From JAUSIF01 sp963711595 (GTDB lineage Bacteria > Pseudomonadota > Alphaproteobacteria > Rhizobiales > Xanthobacteraceae), in contig CAVQER010000001.1 in NCBI GenBank assembly GCA_963711595.1, positions 62,001 to 126,000 of the forward strand: a DNA stretch of 64,000 bases. The letters run 5' to 3'. Under the pieces are notes generated by a model. It made no database searches, was not told the DNA's origin, and was given only the letters and a program-made list of their open reading frames with translations. Below, one piece after another: positions 16,605 through 24,853 of the stretch (positions within the stretch are counted from its first letter, which is position 1; each line of letters starts with the position of its first letter). Both the position numbers and the translations under genes were made by a program.

Positions 16605-17285
16605 TTACGATTCCTGTTCCCGAACAACTTCCGCTGCAAGCGCGCGGGTAATCCGGCGGCCCCGCGAGAGGGCGGCACGGTCGAGTTCCGCGACCACCGT
16701 GCGAGCGGCGGCCAACGACCGTTCCATGCGCGGGAGCAGATAACTCACAGTGTCCCCGTCCAGCACGAGCTGTCGATCGGCGAATTGCTTCACCAACACC
16801 GCCGCCAGAAGGGCGTCACTCGGCGCATCGAGAGTCACCACGGGAACGGCCCGAAGCCGCGAGCCAACGTCGGGGATCGTGTAGCCGTCAAGATCAAGGC
16901 GCCGCTTTGCTGTTATCAAGACGTGCGCCTCTTCTTCACGTGACAGGTTGAGAAGGTGAAACAGCGCCGGCTGGTCGACGAGAGACGGCGCAAGATCTTC
17001 CAGAACCACTGCACCCGTTACGAGCGCGCGCGGAACTTCGGCGGCATCGAGCGAGGCGGCATCGAGAATGCGGGCGCCCGATCGCTCCGCCCAGATTGCA
17101 GCGAGGTGACTCTTTCCCGACCCAGACGGCCCCACAATCGCTGCGATCCGACCCGGCCAGGTCGGCCACGCATCGACGAGGGCAAGCGCTGCTTCGTTCG
17201 AGGCGTCGGGCAGGAAGTCGTCGCGGCGAAAGCTCTCCGCATGGGGAAGGTCGAGTGCGAGCTGCCGGGCCCCGAGCTCGCGCAT
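16605..17285 (-). CDS. hdaA: DnaA-inactivating protein HdaA (Hda homologue), 226 aa
   Basis: A DnaA-like AAA+ protein without the DNA-binding domain. The N-terminus contains QLALDLP (residues 8-14), a beta-clamp-binding motif that recruits it to the replisome. Walker A is GPSGSGKS (about 52-59). The C-terminal part resembles the AAA+ lid of DnaA, including DAPSDALLAAVLVKQFADRQ. In alphaproteobacteria HdaA stimulates DnaA-ATP hydrolysis and so limits re-initiation. It sits four bases from the AI-2E permease gene and upstream of ppk, a conserved neighbourhood. Confidence 0.92.
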   Translation of the reverse strand: MRELGARQLALDLPHAESFRRDDFLPDASNEAALALVDAWPTWPGRIAAIVGPSGSGKSHLAAIWAERSGARILDAASLDAAEVPRALVTGAVVLEDLAPSLVDQPALFHLLNLSREEEAHVLITAKRRLDLDGYTIPDVGSRLRAVPVVTLDAPSDALLAAVLVKQFADRQLVLDGDTVSYLLPRMERSLAAARTVVAELDRAALSRGRRITRALAAEVVREQES

Positions 17286-17288
17286 GGA

Positions 17289-18362
17289 TCAGCTTCGCCC
17301 CGCTCTGCCAGTGTAGATCGGACTCTTGAGGTATTGCCGCAACGCAAAGCGGACCAGGACGCCGGCGGCGGCCGCGAGCGGTACGGCGAGTAGTAGTCCG
17401 ACAAATCCGAACAGGTAACCGAAGGCAAAGAGCGCGAACATCAGCCAGACCGGATGCAGGTGAACGCGGTCGCCGACGAGCTTCGGCTGCAAGATGTAGC
17501 CTTCAATGAATTGGCCGACGAGGAAGATGCCGAGGACGACCGCGATCCACACCCAGTCCGGCCAGAACTGAGCGAACGCGACGCCGCCCGAGATCAAGAG
17601 ACCCGTCATCGAGCCGACGTAGGGGATGAAACTGAGCAACCCGGCGCCCAGGCCGATGAGGAAGGCGAAGTTCAGGCCAACGAGCGACAACGCCACCGCG
17701 TAGAAGCAGCCGAGGAAAATGATGACGAAAGCTTGGCCACGAATGAAACCGGCAAGAGCATCGTCGATCTCGCGCGCGAGCCCGCGAATGGTTTCGCGGT
17801 GACGTATGGGAAGCCAAGAGTCCACCTTATTGACCATGCGGTGCCAGTCGACCAGCACATAGAAGGCCACGATCGGCATCACGATCACGACGGCGAAAAG
17901 CGAAATCAGCGCACGGCCGCCGGACCAGAGGCCCTGGATGAATGTCCCGAGCCACGCCGCACCCTGTGCCACGAGCTCGCCCACCGGCTTGCGGAAATCC
18001 ACCGTGTCGCTGCCGACGAGCTTTCGCATCCATTCCTGATTTTCTTCCGTGAGAACCACGTCCTGCAGGCGCGTGATGTATTGCGGAAAACGCTGGATGA
18101 GCGCGAACAGCTGACTGCCGAGGAGCGGCACGACCAGCATGATGACAAGCAGAAAGATCATGGCAAACACGCCGATCACGAGCAGCGCGGCGAGCAGCCG
18201 GTTCAGACCGTGCCGTTCGAGCCGATCGGCAAGCGGGTTGAGAAAATAGGCGAGCGCCATGCCGGCGACGAATGGCAGCAATACGTCGCGGAGGATCCAC
18301 AGGCCGACGATCAGGGCGACTAGCGCCCCGATCCAGAACAGCACTTGCCGCTGCAGGGTCAT
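17289..18362 (-). CDS. AI-2E-family transporter (PerM-like), 357 aa
   Basis: A polytopic membrane protein with about eight helices: two pairs at residues 10-50 and 60-85, a hydrophilic segment at 90-145, then four to five further helices. The family signature region GLGAGLLSFIPYVGSMTG and the LVGQFIEGYILQPKLVGDRV segment are present. AI-2E proteins are proposed exporters of small signals or Na+/H+ antiporters; the substrate here is unknown. The gene stands between the phosphatidyltransferase gene (13 bases upstream) and hdaA (3 bases), so the three are likely one transcript. Confidence 0.9.
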   Translation of the reverse strand: MTLQRQVLFWIGALVALIVGLWILRDVLLPFVAGMALAYFLNPLADRLERHGLNRLLAALLVIGVFAMIFLLVIMLVVPLLGSQLFALIQRFPQYITRLQDVVLTEENQEWMRKLVGSDTVDFRKPVGELVAQGAAWLGTFIQGLWSGGRALISLFAVVIVMPIVAFYVLVDWHRMVNKVDSWLPIRHRETIRGLAREIDDALAGFIRGQAFVIIFLGCFYAVALSLVGLNFAFLIGLGAGLLSFIPYVGSMTGLLISGGVAFAQFWPDWVWIAVVLGIFLVGQFIEGYILQPKLVGDRVHLHPVWLMFALFAFGYLFGFVGLLLAVPLAAAAGVLVRFALRQYLKSPIYTGRAGRS

Positions 18363-18375
18363 TGGTCCCGCCGGC

Positions 18376-18906
18376 TCAAGATGCCATATGCCGCATCCAG
18401 CCCGCGAGATACGCAGCGGCTGACAAACCCGTCAAGACGCCCACCGCGATCAGGGCTCCCTCAAAAGCGTAACCCGGGTTGAGCTGGAAGGCGTTGCTGG
18501 CAAGAACCAACGTCGCGAGCAGGATCTGTGCAAGCGTGTTGAGCTTGGAAACGATCAGCGGATGGATGATGAGCGGCTTGCCGACGATCCACGATACGAC
18601 GACGGCGCCCAGGATCATGATGTCCCGAGAGACCACCGCGATCACGACCCACAGTGGCAACAGTCCCGCGATGCCGAGCGTCACGTAAATCGACATGAGC
18701 AGCGCCTTGTCCGCGAGCGGATCGAGGTAGGCGCCGAACTCACTGGTGGCACCCAGACGTTTGGCAAGAAACCCATCCACCGCGTCGGAGATCGCGGCGA
18801 CGACGAACAGCCAGAACGCGGTCTGATATCTGCCCGCGGTGATCGCCCAGACCACGATGGGCACGAGAAGAATGCGGCCGGTGGTAATTAAATTGGGAAG
18901 ATTCAC
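18376..18906 (-). CDS. CDP-alcohol phosphatidyltransferase (PgsA-like), 176 aa
   Basis: This inner-membrane enzyme transfers a phosphatidyl group from CDP-diacylglycerol to an alcohol. The CDP-alcohol motif D-x2-D-G-x2-A-x-R-x8-G-x3-D-x3-D is visible as SDAVDGFLAKRLG followed by FGAYLDPLADK. Five to six membrane helices follow. The start is the GTG at 18904-18906 (product MNLPNLITTGRILLVP), which matches the family start; the frame is open for another 90 codons without similarity. Glycerol-3-phosphate is the likeliest acceptor (phosphatidylglycerophosphate synthase), but a paralogue with another alcohol is possible. Confidence 0.85.
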   Translation of the reverse strand: MNLPNLITTGRILLVPIVVWAITAGRYQTAFWLFVVAAISDAVDGFLAKRLGATSEFGAYLDPLADKALLMSIYVTLGIAGLLPLWVVIAVVSRDIMILGAVVVSWIVGKPLIIHPLIVSKLNTLAQILLATLVLASNAFQLNPGYAFEGALIAVGVLTGLSAAAYLAGWMRHMAS

Positions 18907-19030
18907 CTGAATGCTGACCCCGCGAAACGACCGGACATAGACCCCCGTCCCGTTCCTGCCAAGCGGCGCGCTGTCGCCTTGCGTGCATGCGGTGTTCGGG
19001 CTACCCCCGCGCCCGGGCGAGGCCGTATGA

Positions 19031-20101
19031 ATGAATAAAGGCAGGGAGCTCAGGTACCGAGACGCCGGAGTCGACATCGACGCTGGCAATCGGCTGATCG
19101 AACTGATCAAGCCCCTAGCTCGCGCCACCGCGCGGCCCGGAGCGGATGGGACGATCGGCGGCTTTGGCGGCGTATTTGATCTCAAGAAAGCCGGCTATCG
19201 AGATCCGCTGCTTGTCGCCGCAACGGACGGAGTCGGGACCAAGCTCAAGCTCGCGATCGATACCGGCAAGCACGACACGATCGGCGTCGATCTCGTCGCG
19301 ATGAGCGTGAACGATCTCATCGTGCAGGGCGCGGAGCCGCTTCTCTTCCTCGACTATTTCGCTTGCGGCAAACTCGATCCCAGACAAGCACGCGACGTCG
19401 TCGCGGGAATTGCAGCGGGCTGCCGTGAAGCCGGTTGCGCGCTGGTAGGCGGCGAGACCGCCGAGATGCCGGGACTATACGCATCGGAAGATTACGACCT
19501 TGCGGGCTTCGCGCTCGGCGCCGTGGAGCGGGACCGATTGTTGCCGCGCAGCGATGTCGTCGCGGGCGACGTCGTCCTCGGCATTCCCTCGTCGGGCGTG
19601 CACTCGAACGGGTTTTCGCTCGTGCGCCGCATTATCGTCGAGGCCGGCCTCGAGCTCGACTCCCCCGCACCTTTCGACAAGGGCAAGTCGCTTGGCGACG
19701 CTCTGCTGACGCCCACACGAATTTACGTGAAGGCGACGTTGGGGGCGCTCAGGTCCACGCCAGGGATCAAGGCGCTCGCCCATATCACCGGCGGCGGGTT
19801 GACCGAGAACATTCCGCGCGTGCTGCCCAACGGTGCGCGCGCCAAAATTGAGCTGAATTCGATTTCTGTGCTGCCCGTCTTCCGGTGGCTCGCTCGCACG
19901 GGGAAAGTCGCCGAACAGGAAATGCTGCGCACGTTCAACTGTGGAATCGGTTTCGTGGTGATCGCCGCGGCGAACCACGCGAAAGCTATCACCGCAGCGT
20001 TTGCCGACGCGGGTGAAACAGTGCTCCGGCTGGGAGAAATTATTCCGTGCGCCGGCGCTGCGGAAGTCACCTACACCGGCAAACTCGATATCGGCGCATG
20101 A
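19031..20101 (+). CDS. purM: Phosphoribosylformylglycinamidine cyclo-ligase, 356 aa
   Basis: It catalyses the ATP-dependent ring closure to AIR in purine synthesis. The family signatures are present: YRDAGVDIDAGNRLIE at the N-terminus, ATDGVGTKLKLA, VGGETAEMPGLY, GIPSSGVHSNGFSLVR and ITGGGLTENIPRVL. Full length for the family. It is divergent from the phosphatidyltransferase and overlaps purN by four bases (ATGA), indicating translational coupling of two purine steps. Confidence 0.97.
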   Translation: MNKGRELRYRDAGVDIDAGNRLIELIKPLARATARPGADGTIGGFGGVFDLKKAGYRDPLLVAATDGVGTKLKLAIDTGKHDTIGVDLVAMSVNDLIVQGAEPLLFLDYFACGKLDPRQARDVVAGIAAGCREAGCALVGGETAEMPGLYASEDYDLAGFALGAVERDRLLPRSDVVAGDVVLGIPSSGVHSNGFSLVRRIIVEAGLELDSPAPFDKGKSLGDALLTPTRIYVKATLGALRSTPGIKALAHITGGGLTENIPRVLPNGARAKIELNSISVLPVFRWLARTGKVAEQEMLRTFNCGIGFVVIAAANHAKAITAAFADAGETVLRLGEIIPCAGAAEVTYTGKLDIGA

Positions 20102-20724
20102 GCATGGCGCGCAGGCGCGTTGCGATCCTGATCTCGGGACGCGGGTCAAACATGGCGGCGCTGATCGACGCCGCGCGCAAGCCGGACTATCCCGCGGAAA
20201 TCGTCTTGGTCATTTCGAGTCGCTCCGATGCGGCTGGCCTCGTTCTTGCGCGACAGAAGGGTATCCAAACCGCAACGATCGACCACAAAGCGTTCGCAAC
20301 GCGCGAGGCATTCGACGCGGCTCTCGAAACGCGACTTGCAAAGGCTCGCGTGGACATCATTTGCCTCGCCGGTTTCATGCGCATGCTTACAACGCCGTTC
20401 GTCGAAAGCTGGCGTGGCCGGATGTTGAACGTACATCCGTCGCTCCTTCCTGATCTAAAAGGGCTGGACACGCACACGCGCGCACTTGCGGCGGGGGCGA
20501 AGCTTCACGGCTGCACGGTGCATTTCGTCGAGCCCGAGCTCGATTCAGGACCGATCATCCTGCAGGCAGAGGTTCCGGTACTGGACGGTGACGACGAGAA
20601 GACTTTGGCCGCGCGGGTGCTCGCGGAAGAGCACCGGATTTATCCCGAAGCGCTGAAGCTTCTCGCGGAAGGAAAACTAAAGGTCGAAGGCGAGCGGGTG
20701 ATTTTTGCCGGCGCTCGTCACTAG
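20098..20724 (+). CDS. purN: Phosphoribosylglycinamide formyltransferase, 208 aa
   Basis: It transfers a formyl group from 10-formyl-THF to GAR. Motifs: SGRGSNMAALI near the N-terminus (phosphate binding), the catalytic NVHPSLLP, and GCTVHFVEPELDSGPII containing the catalytic Asp. The start at 20098 overlaps the purM stop as ATGA; an ATG two codons later (20104) is also possible. This is the folate-dependent PurN, not PurT. Confidence 0.96.
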   Translation: MSMARRRVAILISGRGSNMAALIDAARKPDYPAEIVLVISSRSDAAGLVLARQKGIQTATIDHKAFATREAFDAALETRLAKARVDIICLAGFMRMLTTPFVESWRGRMLNVHPSLLPDLKGLDTHTRALAAGAKLHGCTVHFVEPELDSGPIILQAEVPVLDGDDEKTLAARVLAEEHRIYPEALKLLAEGKLKVEGERVIFAGARH

Positions 20725-20748
20725 GCGGTCGCGCGGGCGACCACGGAG

Positions 20749-21555
20749 TTAGTGCGACTTCGTTTTTTCCTTGTGACCATGCCCGTGGCCGTGACCGTGC
20801 CCATGGCCATGGCCGTGACCGTGCCCATGGCCGTGAGCCGCAGCGGCCTCCAGTGCATGCTTCTCACGGCGGTGGGCGCGTGCGCGCCTCTTCTTCAACC
20901 AGGCTCCGATCGCGAGCACGAGCACTGCACCGCCCGCTGCCAACACGTACTCAAGTTGATGCGTAATCATCTCGCCGAGTAGCGAAACGAGGAACGGATC
21001 GCTCGCGAACATTTCGCCCGCCACCCAGCCGAGCAACGCGGCGCCTGCCTGAATGAGGACCGGGAAGCGATCGAACAGCGCGGTAATCATCGCGGCGCCG
21101 GCAATGATGAGCGGAATCGAGGTGGCGAGGCCGATACCGATCAGCAACCAGTTGCCTTTGGCAGCCCCGGCGATCGCGATGACGTTGTCGAGGCTCATCA
21201 CCAGGTCTGCAATCGCGACGACGCGGACAGCGCGCCAGAGATTATCGGCGGCCTCTACCTCGGATTCCTTGTCGTGACCGGCCGGTGCGACGAGATCGAT
21301 CGCGATCCAAAGCAGCGCGAGCGAGCCCGCGATCTTGAGCCCCTGCAGGTCGAGCAGCGTTGTGACGATGCCGGTGAAAATAACGCGCAAAAGCACAGCG
21401 ACGCCGGCGCCGAGCGCGATGCCCCACCAGCGCGTGCGCGGCGGAAGCGAACGACAGGCGAGCGCGATGACCACCGCGTTGTCGCCGGAGAGCAGGATGT
21501 TGATCCAAATGATCTTGCCGAGCGCCAGCCAAAAATCCGGTTGGTCGTAGCTCAT
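20749..21555 (-). CDS. TerC-family membrane protein with a His-Gly tail, 268 aa
   Basis: TerC/YjbE-type integral membrane protein with about seven helices and the family sequence LLSGDNAVVIALACRSLP, whose Asp is thought to bind a metal ion. Family members are linked to Mn2+ export or metal homeostasis at the Sec machinery. After residue 235 the protein carries ten or more alternating His-Gly pairs and ends KEKTKSH (coding bases about 20764-20832). This tail can chelate divalent metal and may buffer or gate the ion; it is not part of the family core. Confidence 0.88.
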   Translation of the reverse strand: MSYDQPDFWLALGKIIWINILLSGDNAVVIALACRSLPPRTRWWGIALGAGVAVLLRVIFTGIVTTLLDLQGLKIAGSLALLWIAIDLVAPAGHDKESEVEAADNLWRAVRVVAIADLVMSLDNVIAIAGAAKGNWLLIGIGLATSIPLIIAGAAMITALFDRFPVLIQAGAALLGWVAGEMFASDPFLVSLLGEMITHQLEYVLAAGGAVLVLAIGAWLKKRRARAHRREKHALEAAAAHGHGHGHGHGHGHGHGHGHGHKEKTKSH

Positions 21556-21630
21556 TCGGTACTCCTGCCCCCAGTTATCACTCCGTCATTTGGCATGGCC
21601 GCCGGTGGCTGCCAAGGAAAACCGGACAAG

Positions 21631-22053
21631 CTAGCCGACGATTTCCTCGGGTTTGAAGAAGAAGGCGATCTCGGTGCGCGCGTTTTCCGCGCTATCGGAG
21701 CCGTGCACCGAATTGGCCTCGATCGACTCTGCGAAGTCCTTGCGGATCGTGCCCGGGGCGGCCTTGGCCGGATCGGTCGCACCCATGACCTCGCGATATT
21801 TTGACACAGCACTCTCGCCTTCGAGCACCTGCACGACGACTGGACCCGAAGTCATGAACTCGACGAGGGAGCGGAAAAACGGCCGCTCGCGGTGAACACC
21901 GTAAAAGCCCTCAGCCTGCTCACGGTTTATGCGGAGGCGGCGTTGGCCGATGATGCGGAGCCCCGCCTTCTCGATGCGCTCATTGATGGCGCCGGTCAGA
22001 TTCCGGCGGGTCGCGTCGGGTTTGATGATCGAAAACGTGCGCTCCAACGCCAT
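21631..22053 (-). CDS. ndk: Nucleoside diphosphate kinase, 140 aa
   Basis: It equalises NTP pools through a phosphohistidine intermediate. The active-site His117 is in NSVHGSDS, and the N-terminus MALERTFSIIKPDA is typical. The start at 22053 gives the standard 140-residue length; a second ATG two codons upstream exists. It stands alone on the minus strand. Confidence 0.97.
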   Translation of the reverse strand: MALERTFSIIKPDATRRNLTGAINERIEKAGLRIIGQRRLRINREQAEGFYGVHRERPFFRSLVEFMTSGPVVVQVLEGESAVSKYREVMGATDPAKAAPGTIRKDFAESIEANSVHGSDSAENARTEIAFFFKPEEIVG

Positions 22054-22242
22054 GAACAAGGTCCTTGTGCGGGAAGATCCGGCCGGGAACCGGACGGAAC
22101 ATGCCGCGTTCTATATCGGCGCACGTCCGGCGCAGCAAGCCAAACAGCCCAGCCGGGGGCCATGAACCGCCCATGAACGGGCGGCTCACAACCGGTTCAG
22201 CGTGACGGGGGCACGGTTGACGAAGGGACAAAGGTGGAAGCC

Positions 22243-22362
22243 ATGCCGATCGAAATGTTCTCCTTCTTCCTCATCGCCGCGTCACTCGTGTTGGTAGGAT
22301 TTGCGTCCGGGCCCATGGTGGCCCGAAAGGTGAACGTCATCGAGCGCCGCCGCATACGTTAA
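22243..22362 (+). CDS. 39-residue single-pass membrane peptide
   Basis: ATG follows AAAGGTGGAAG. The product MPIEMFSFFLIAASLVLVGF continues with one hydrophobic helix and a basic tail (ERRRIR). A strong terminator follows at 22404-22437. Positive-inside orientation puts the C-terminus in the cytosol. No function known; as with the peptide at 115-198, the RBS and terminator support it being a gene. Confidence 0.6.
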   Translation: MPIEMFSFFLIAASLVLVGFASGPMVARKVNVIERRRIR

Positions 22363-22403
22363 GGCGCGCATATCAAATTGAATTTTCGGTACGTTGTTAC
22401 GCC

Positions 22404-22437
22404 GCCCGGCTCGATTGAGCCGGGCGTTTCGTTTTTC
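22404..22437 (+). terminator. Rho-independent terminator
   Basis: A 10-bp stem CGCCCGGCTC/GAGCCGGGCG with a four-base loop is followed by TTTCGTTTTT. Confidence 0.88.
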
Positions 22438-22728
22438 GGGATTGGGCGGGCTCACGGCAAAATCTCGTCGCGAAACTGAACGCAGGACAACGGCGCACTC
22501 AGACAGAGTTCACCCGGAGAACATCATGGTCGCGCGGTCATCCGGCGCGGTTCCTGCGTCTTTATTAGCCGCCGCCGGTTACCGGGTCCCGAAGGACCTC
22601 TCCCGGGCCCTGGGCCCCGGCCAGCTCACCCTCTGGCCGGGGCTTCTTCTTTTCCCCGCGCGCGCTCCACTCAAACTTGCCGCAGCCTGGTTCTTCCCGC
22701 ATACATCCGCGCCGTCCCGAACAATCGA
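22438..22728. other. Gene-poor stretch with a second strong terminator (22614-22655); possible small RNA
   Basis: Between two terminators there is about 175 bases with no convincing gene. At 22614-22643 an 11-bp stem (GCCCCGGCCAG and its complement) precedes the T-rich run TTCTTCTTTT, so something transcribed on the plus strand ends here. The only plus ORF of note starts at about 22526 (MVARSSGAVP) but runs through the hairpin. A short non-coding RNA or an untranslated leader that is attenuated before the membrane protein gene at 22729 are both possible. Confidence 0.45.
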
Positions 22729-24166
22729 ATGGCTCCGATCGAAACCGCCGCTGAACGATTGAAGTTTCGCCGCGCGCTTCTGCTCGCCGCGGCCGTCGCG
22801 GCTACCGTGAACTTCATTGCGTTCTATCCGGGCCTCTTGCACCACGACGCTTGGGCCTATTTCGACGCGGCGCGCAAGAACAACTGGACCAACTGGCAGC
22901 CGCCGCTGCTCGGCTTCTTCTGGTACCCGCTGCAAAAAATCTACGACGGGCCGCAGCCGATGTTCGTGCTGTTCGTGGCCGCGTACTGGAGCGGCTTCGT
23001 GTTGATCGCCGATGCGATGCGACACGAGGGCCGCGCGATTGCGTGGCTCACGTTCGCCACCGCCTTCTATCCGATGGCGCTCAACTACAACGGCCAGCTC
23101 GTCAAGGACGTGAGCATGGCTACGTGCTTCCTGATCGGGGGCGGCATTGCGGCCGGCCTGCTCAGCGGCGCGATCACGAGGCGCACAATTGCGCTGCCCC
23201 TCATGTGGCTGTTCATCGGGATGGGCGCGTTCATGCGCGCGAACAGCCTGTTTGGTCTTCCGCCGCTTCTCGACGTTGCGGCAAGGGCCGCGAGCAAGCG
23301 ATGGGCGGGGATGTCCATCGTCAAACGTGCCGCGATCGTTTGCCTGATTTCGCTCGCAGTCGCGCCGGCGCATCTGCTCGCCGATCGCAACCTCTTCCGA
23401 GTTCGAAGACATCAAGCCGATGTCGCAGTTGCAGGTATTCGATCTCGGCGGCGTCACCTATTACTCGGGCGTCGACGCCTATAAGGGCTTCTTCGGCCCA
23501 GGCTTCGTTGCCCGAAACGCCACCTGCTACACGCCGCGCCACTGGGACGTGTACGGCTGGATGGTCGGAGAGCGCGGCTGCCCGGAAGTATACGAGAGGA
23601 TGAAGCCGGAGTTCGGTTGGCCGCTCATGCAGCGGTGGCTCGAGGCGATCGTCGCTCACCCTGTAGCCTACGCAACCCACCGTCTCGCGCATGCAAACCG
23701 CTTCTTCCAGTTCCTGTGCAGCGACTGCAAAGAACCGGTGTTCACCGGCTGGCAATCGACGAACCAAAAAGAATTTACGTTCGAGCCAACGCGGCTCTTT
23801 CACCTGATCGACGCAGGTGCGCAGGCGCTCAATAATTCTCCACTGGGCCCGCCATACGTTTGGCTCTTGATCTGCCTCGCCTGGGCGTGGGCGGCGCTTG
23901 GGATTCCGGACCGAAGCTCCCGCGCCGTCGCCGTCTCGCTTGCGCTCTCCGGGGCGATGTACGGGCTTGGTTTCGTCGTCATCGGCATCGCGCACGAGTA
24001 TCGCTACATTTATTGGACACTGCTTTGCGCTTTGGTCACGACGCCCGCGATTGTGTTGCGCGTGTTCTTCCGCAGTGATGCCCCGGCTGCATACCGGATC
24101 TACCCGCTCGTCGCGGTCGCAGCCGTCATCCTGTTCCGCGAGGTCGTGGTACGTTTCGCACTCTAA
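22729..24166 (+). pseudogene. Polytopic membrane protein (GT-C-like), frameshifted
   Basis: The 5' part (22729 to about 23400) encodes five to six membrane helices and early loops with HHDAWAYF and NWQPPLLGFFWYPLQ, reminiscent of the Asp-containing loop of GT-C glycosyltransferases. The same protein clearly continues from 23402 in another frame (FEDIKPMSQLQVFDLGG... to 24166) with four more helices. Removing one base near 23401 (CGA-G-TTC) joins them to about 478 residues. As written, the first frame stops at 23484. The function is not established; a lipid-linked sugar transferase is only a guess from the topology. The DinB gene begins 11 bases after the end. Confidence 0.65.
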
Positions 24167-24177
24167 GGAGTGCGACG

Positions 24178-24711
24178 ATGAACGGACTCGAACGCTACCG
24201 CATGTTCGCGAAATACAACGCGTGGGCCAACGAGCGCATTTACGAGGCGGCCGCGAAAATTTCCGATGCCGACTATCGCGCCGACCGCGGCGCGTTCTTC
24301 AAGTCGGTGCACGGCACGCTCAACCACATGCTCGTCGCCGACCGCATCTGGATGCGCCGCTTCACCGGCGCAGGCGATGCGCCGCGACAGCTCGACGCGA
24401 TCTTGTTCGACGGCCTGCCCGCCCTGTTGGACGCACGCGTCGCCGAGGACAAACGTATCTCCGCCTTTGTCGACGCGCTCGATGCGGCGAGGCTTGCCCG
24501 CGACTTCACGTACCGAACAATCACCAATCCGGCGACGGTGATTCAACCGCTCGCGCCAGCGCTCGATCATTTCTTCAATCACCACGCGCACCACCGGGGC
24601 CAGCTGCATTGCCTGCTGACCGCGATCGGGGGACGAGACTTTGCCCCGTCGCTCGATCTAATTTTGTTTCAGCGAACGAGCGGCATTGGCCTCACAAACA
24701 CAGTGCCTTAG
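24178..24711 (+). CDS. DinB-family protein, 177 aa
   Basis: A four-helix-bundle DinB/YfiT-like protein, preceded by AAGGAG. Metal-binding histidines are in the expected places: SVHGTLNHML near residue 45 and HHAHHRGQLHCLL near residue 138. Such proteins are putative divalent-metal-dependent thiol transferases or hydrolases; no substrate is indicated here. It is the last gene before the AT-rich control region at 24713-24765. Confidence 0.9.
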   Translation: MNGLERYRMFAKYNAWANERIYEAAAKISDADYRADRGAFFKSVHGTLNHMLVADRIWMRRFTGAGDAPRQLDAILFDGLPALLDARVAEDKRISAFVDALDAARLARDFTYRTITNPATVIQPLAPALDHFFNHHAHHRGQLHCLLTAIGGRDFAPSLDLILFQRTSGIGLTNTVP

Positions 24712-24712
24712 C

Positions 24713-24765
24713 TATATCACATCTAAATCACGCTATTTATATCACATACACATCATCAGATGTGA
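24713..24765. promoter_or_regulatory. AT-rich repeat region upstream of the sulfurtransferase gene
   Basis: In otherwise GC-rich DNA this block is AT-rich and carries the exact direct repeat TATATCACAT at 24713-24722 and 24738-24747 (25 bases apart), plus the inverted pair TCACATCT (24717-24724) and AGATGTGA (24758-24765). A TTGACT follows at 24767. It is probably an operator and promoter for the sulfurtransferase. The regulator is unknown. Confidence 0.55.
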
Positions 24766-24853
24766 ATTGACTTTCGGATTACTCATGTGAAAGCTCCGCA
24801 CCATGACGCGGCGGGTTGGCTGCCGCGCCTTTCCTCTACGGGAGGCTCAATCC

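Noticed and set aside
22526..22762. Plus-strand ORF beginning MVARSSGAVP
   Set aside because: It reads straight through a strong terminator hairpin and into the next gene's start with coding-unlike composition. A GGAGA upstream is its only support.
22579..23457. 292-codon minus-strand frame
   Set aside because: Antisense to the membrane protein gene; highly charged and without signal, domain or RBS.
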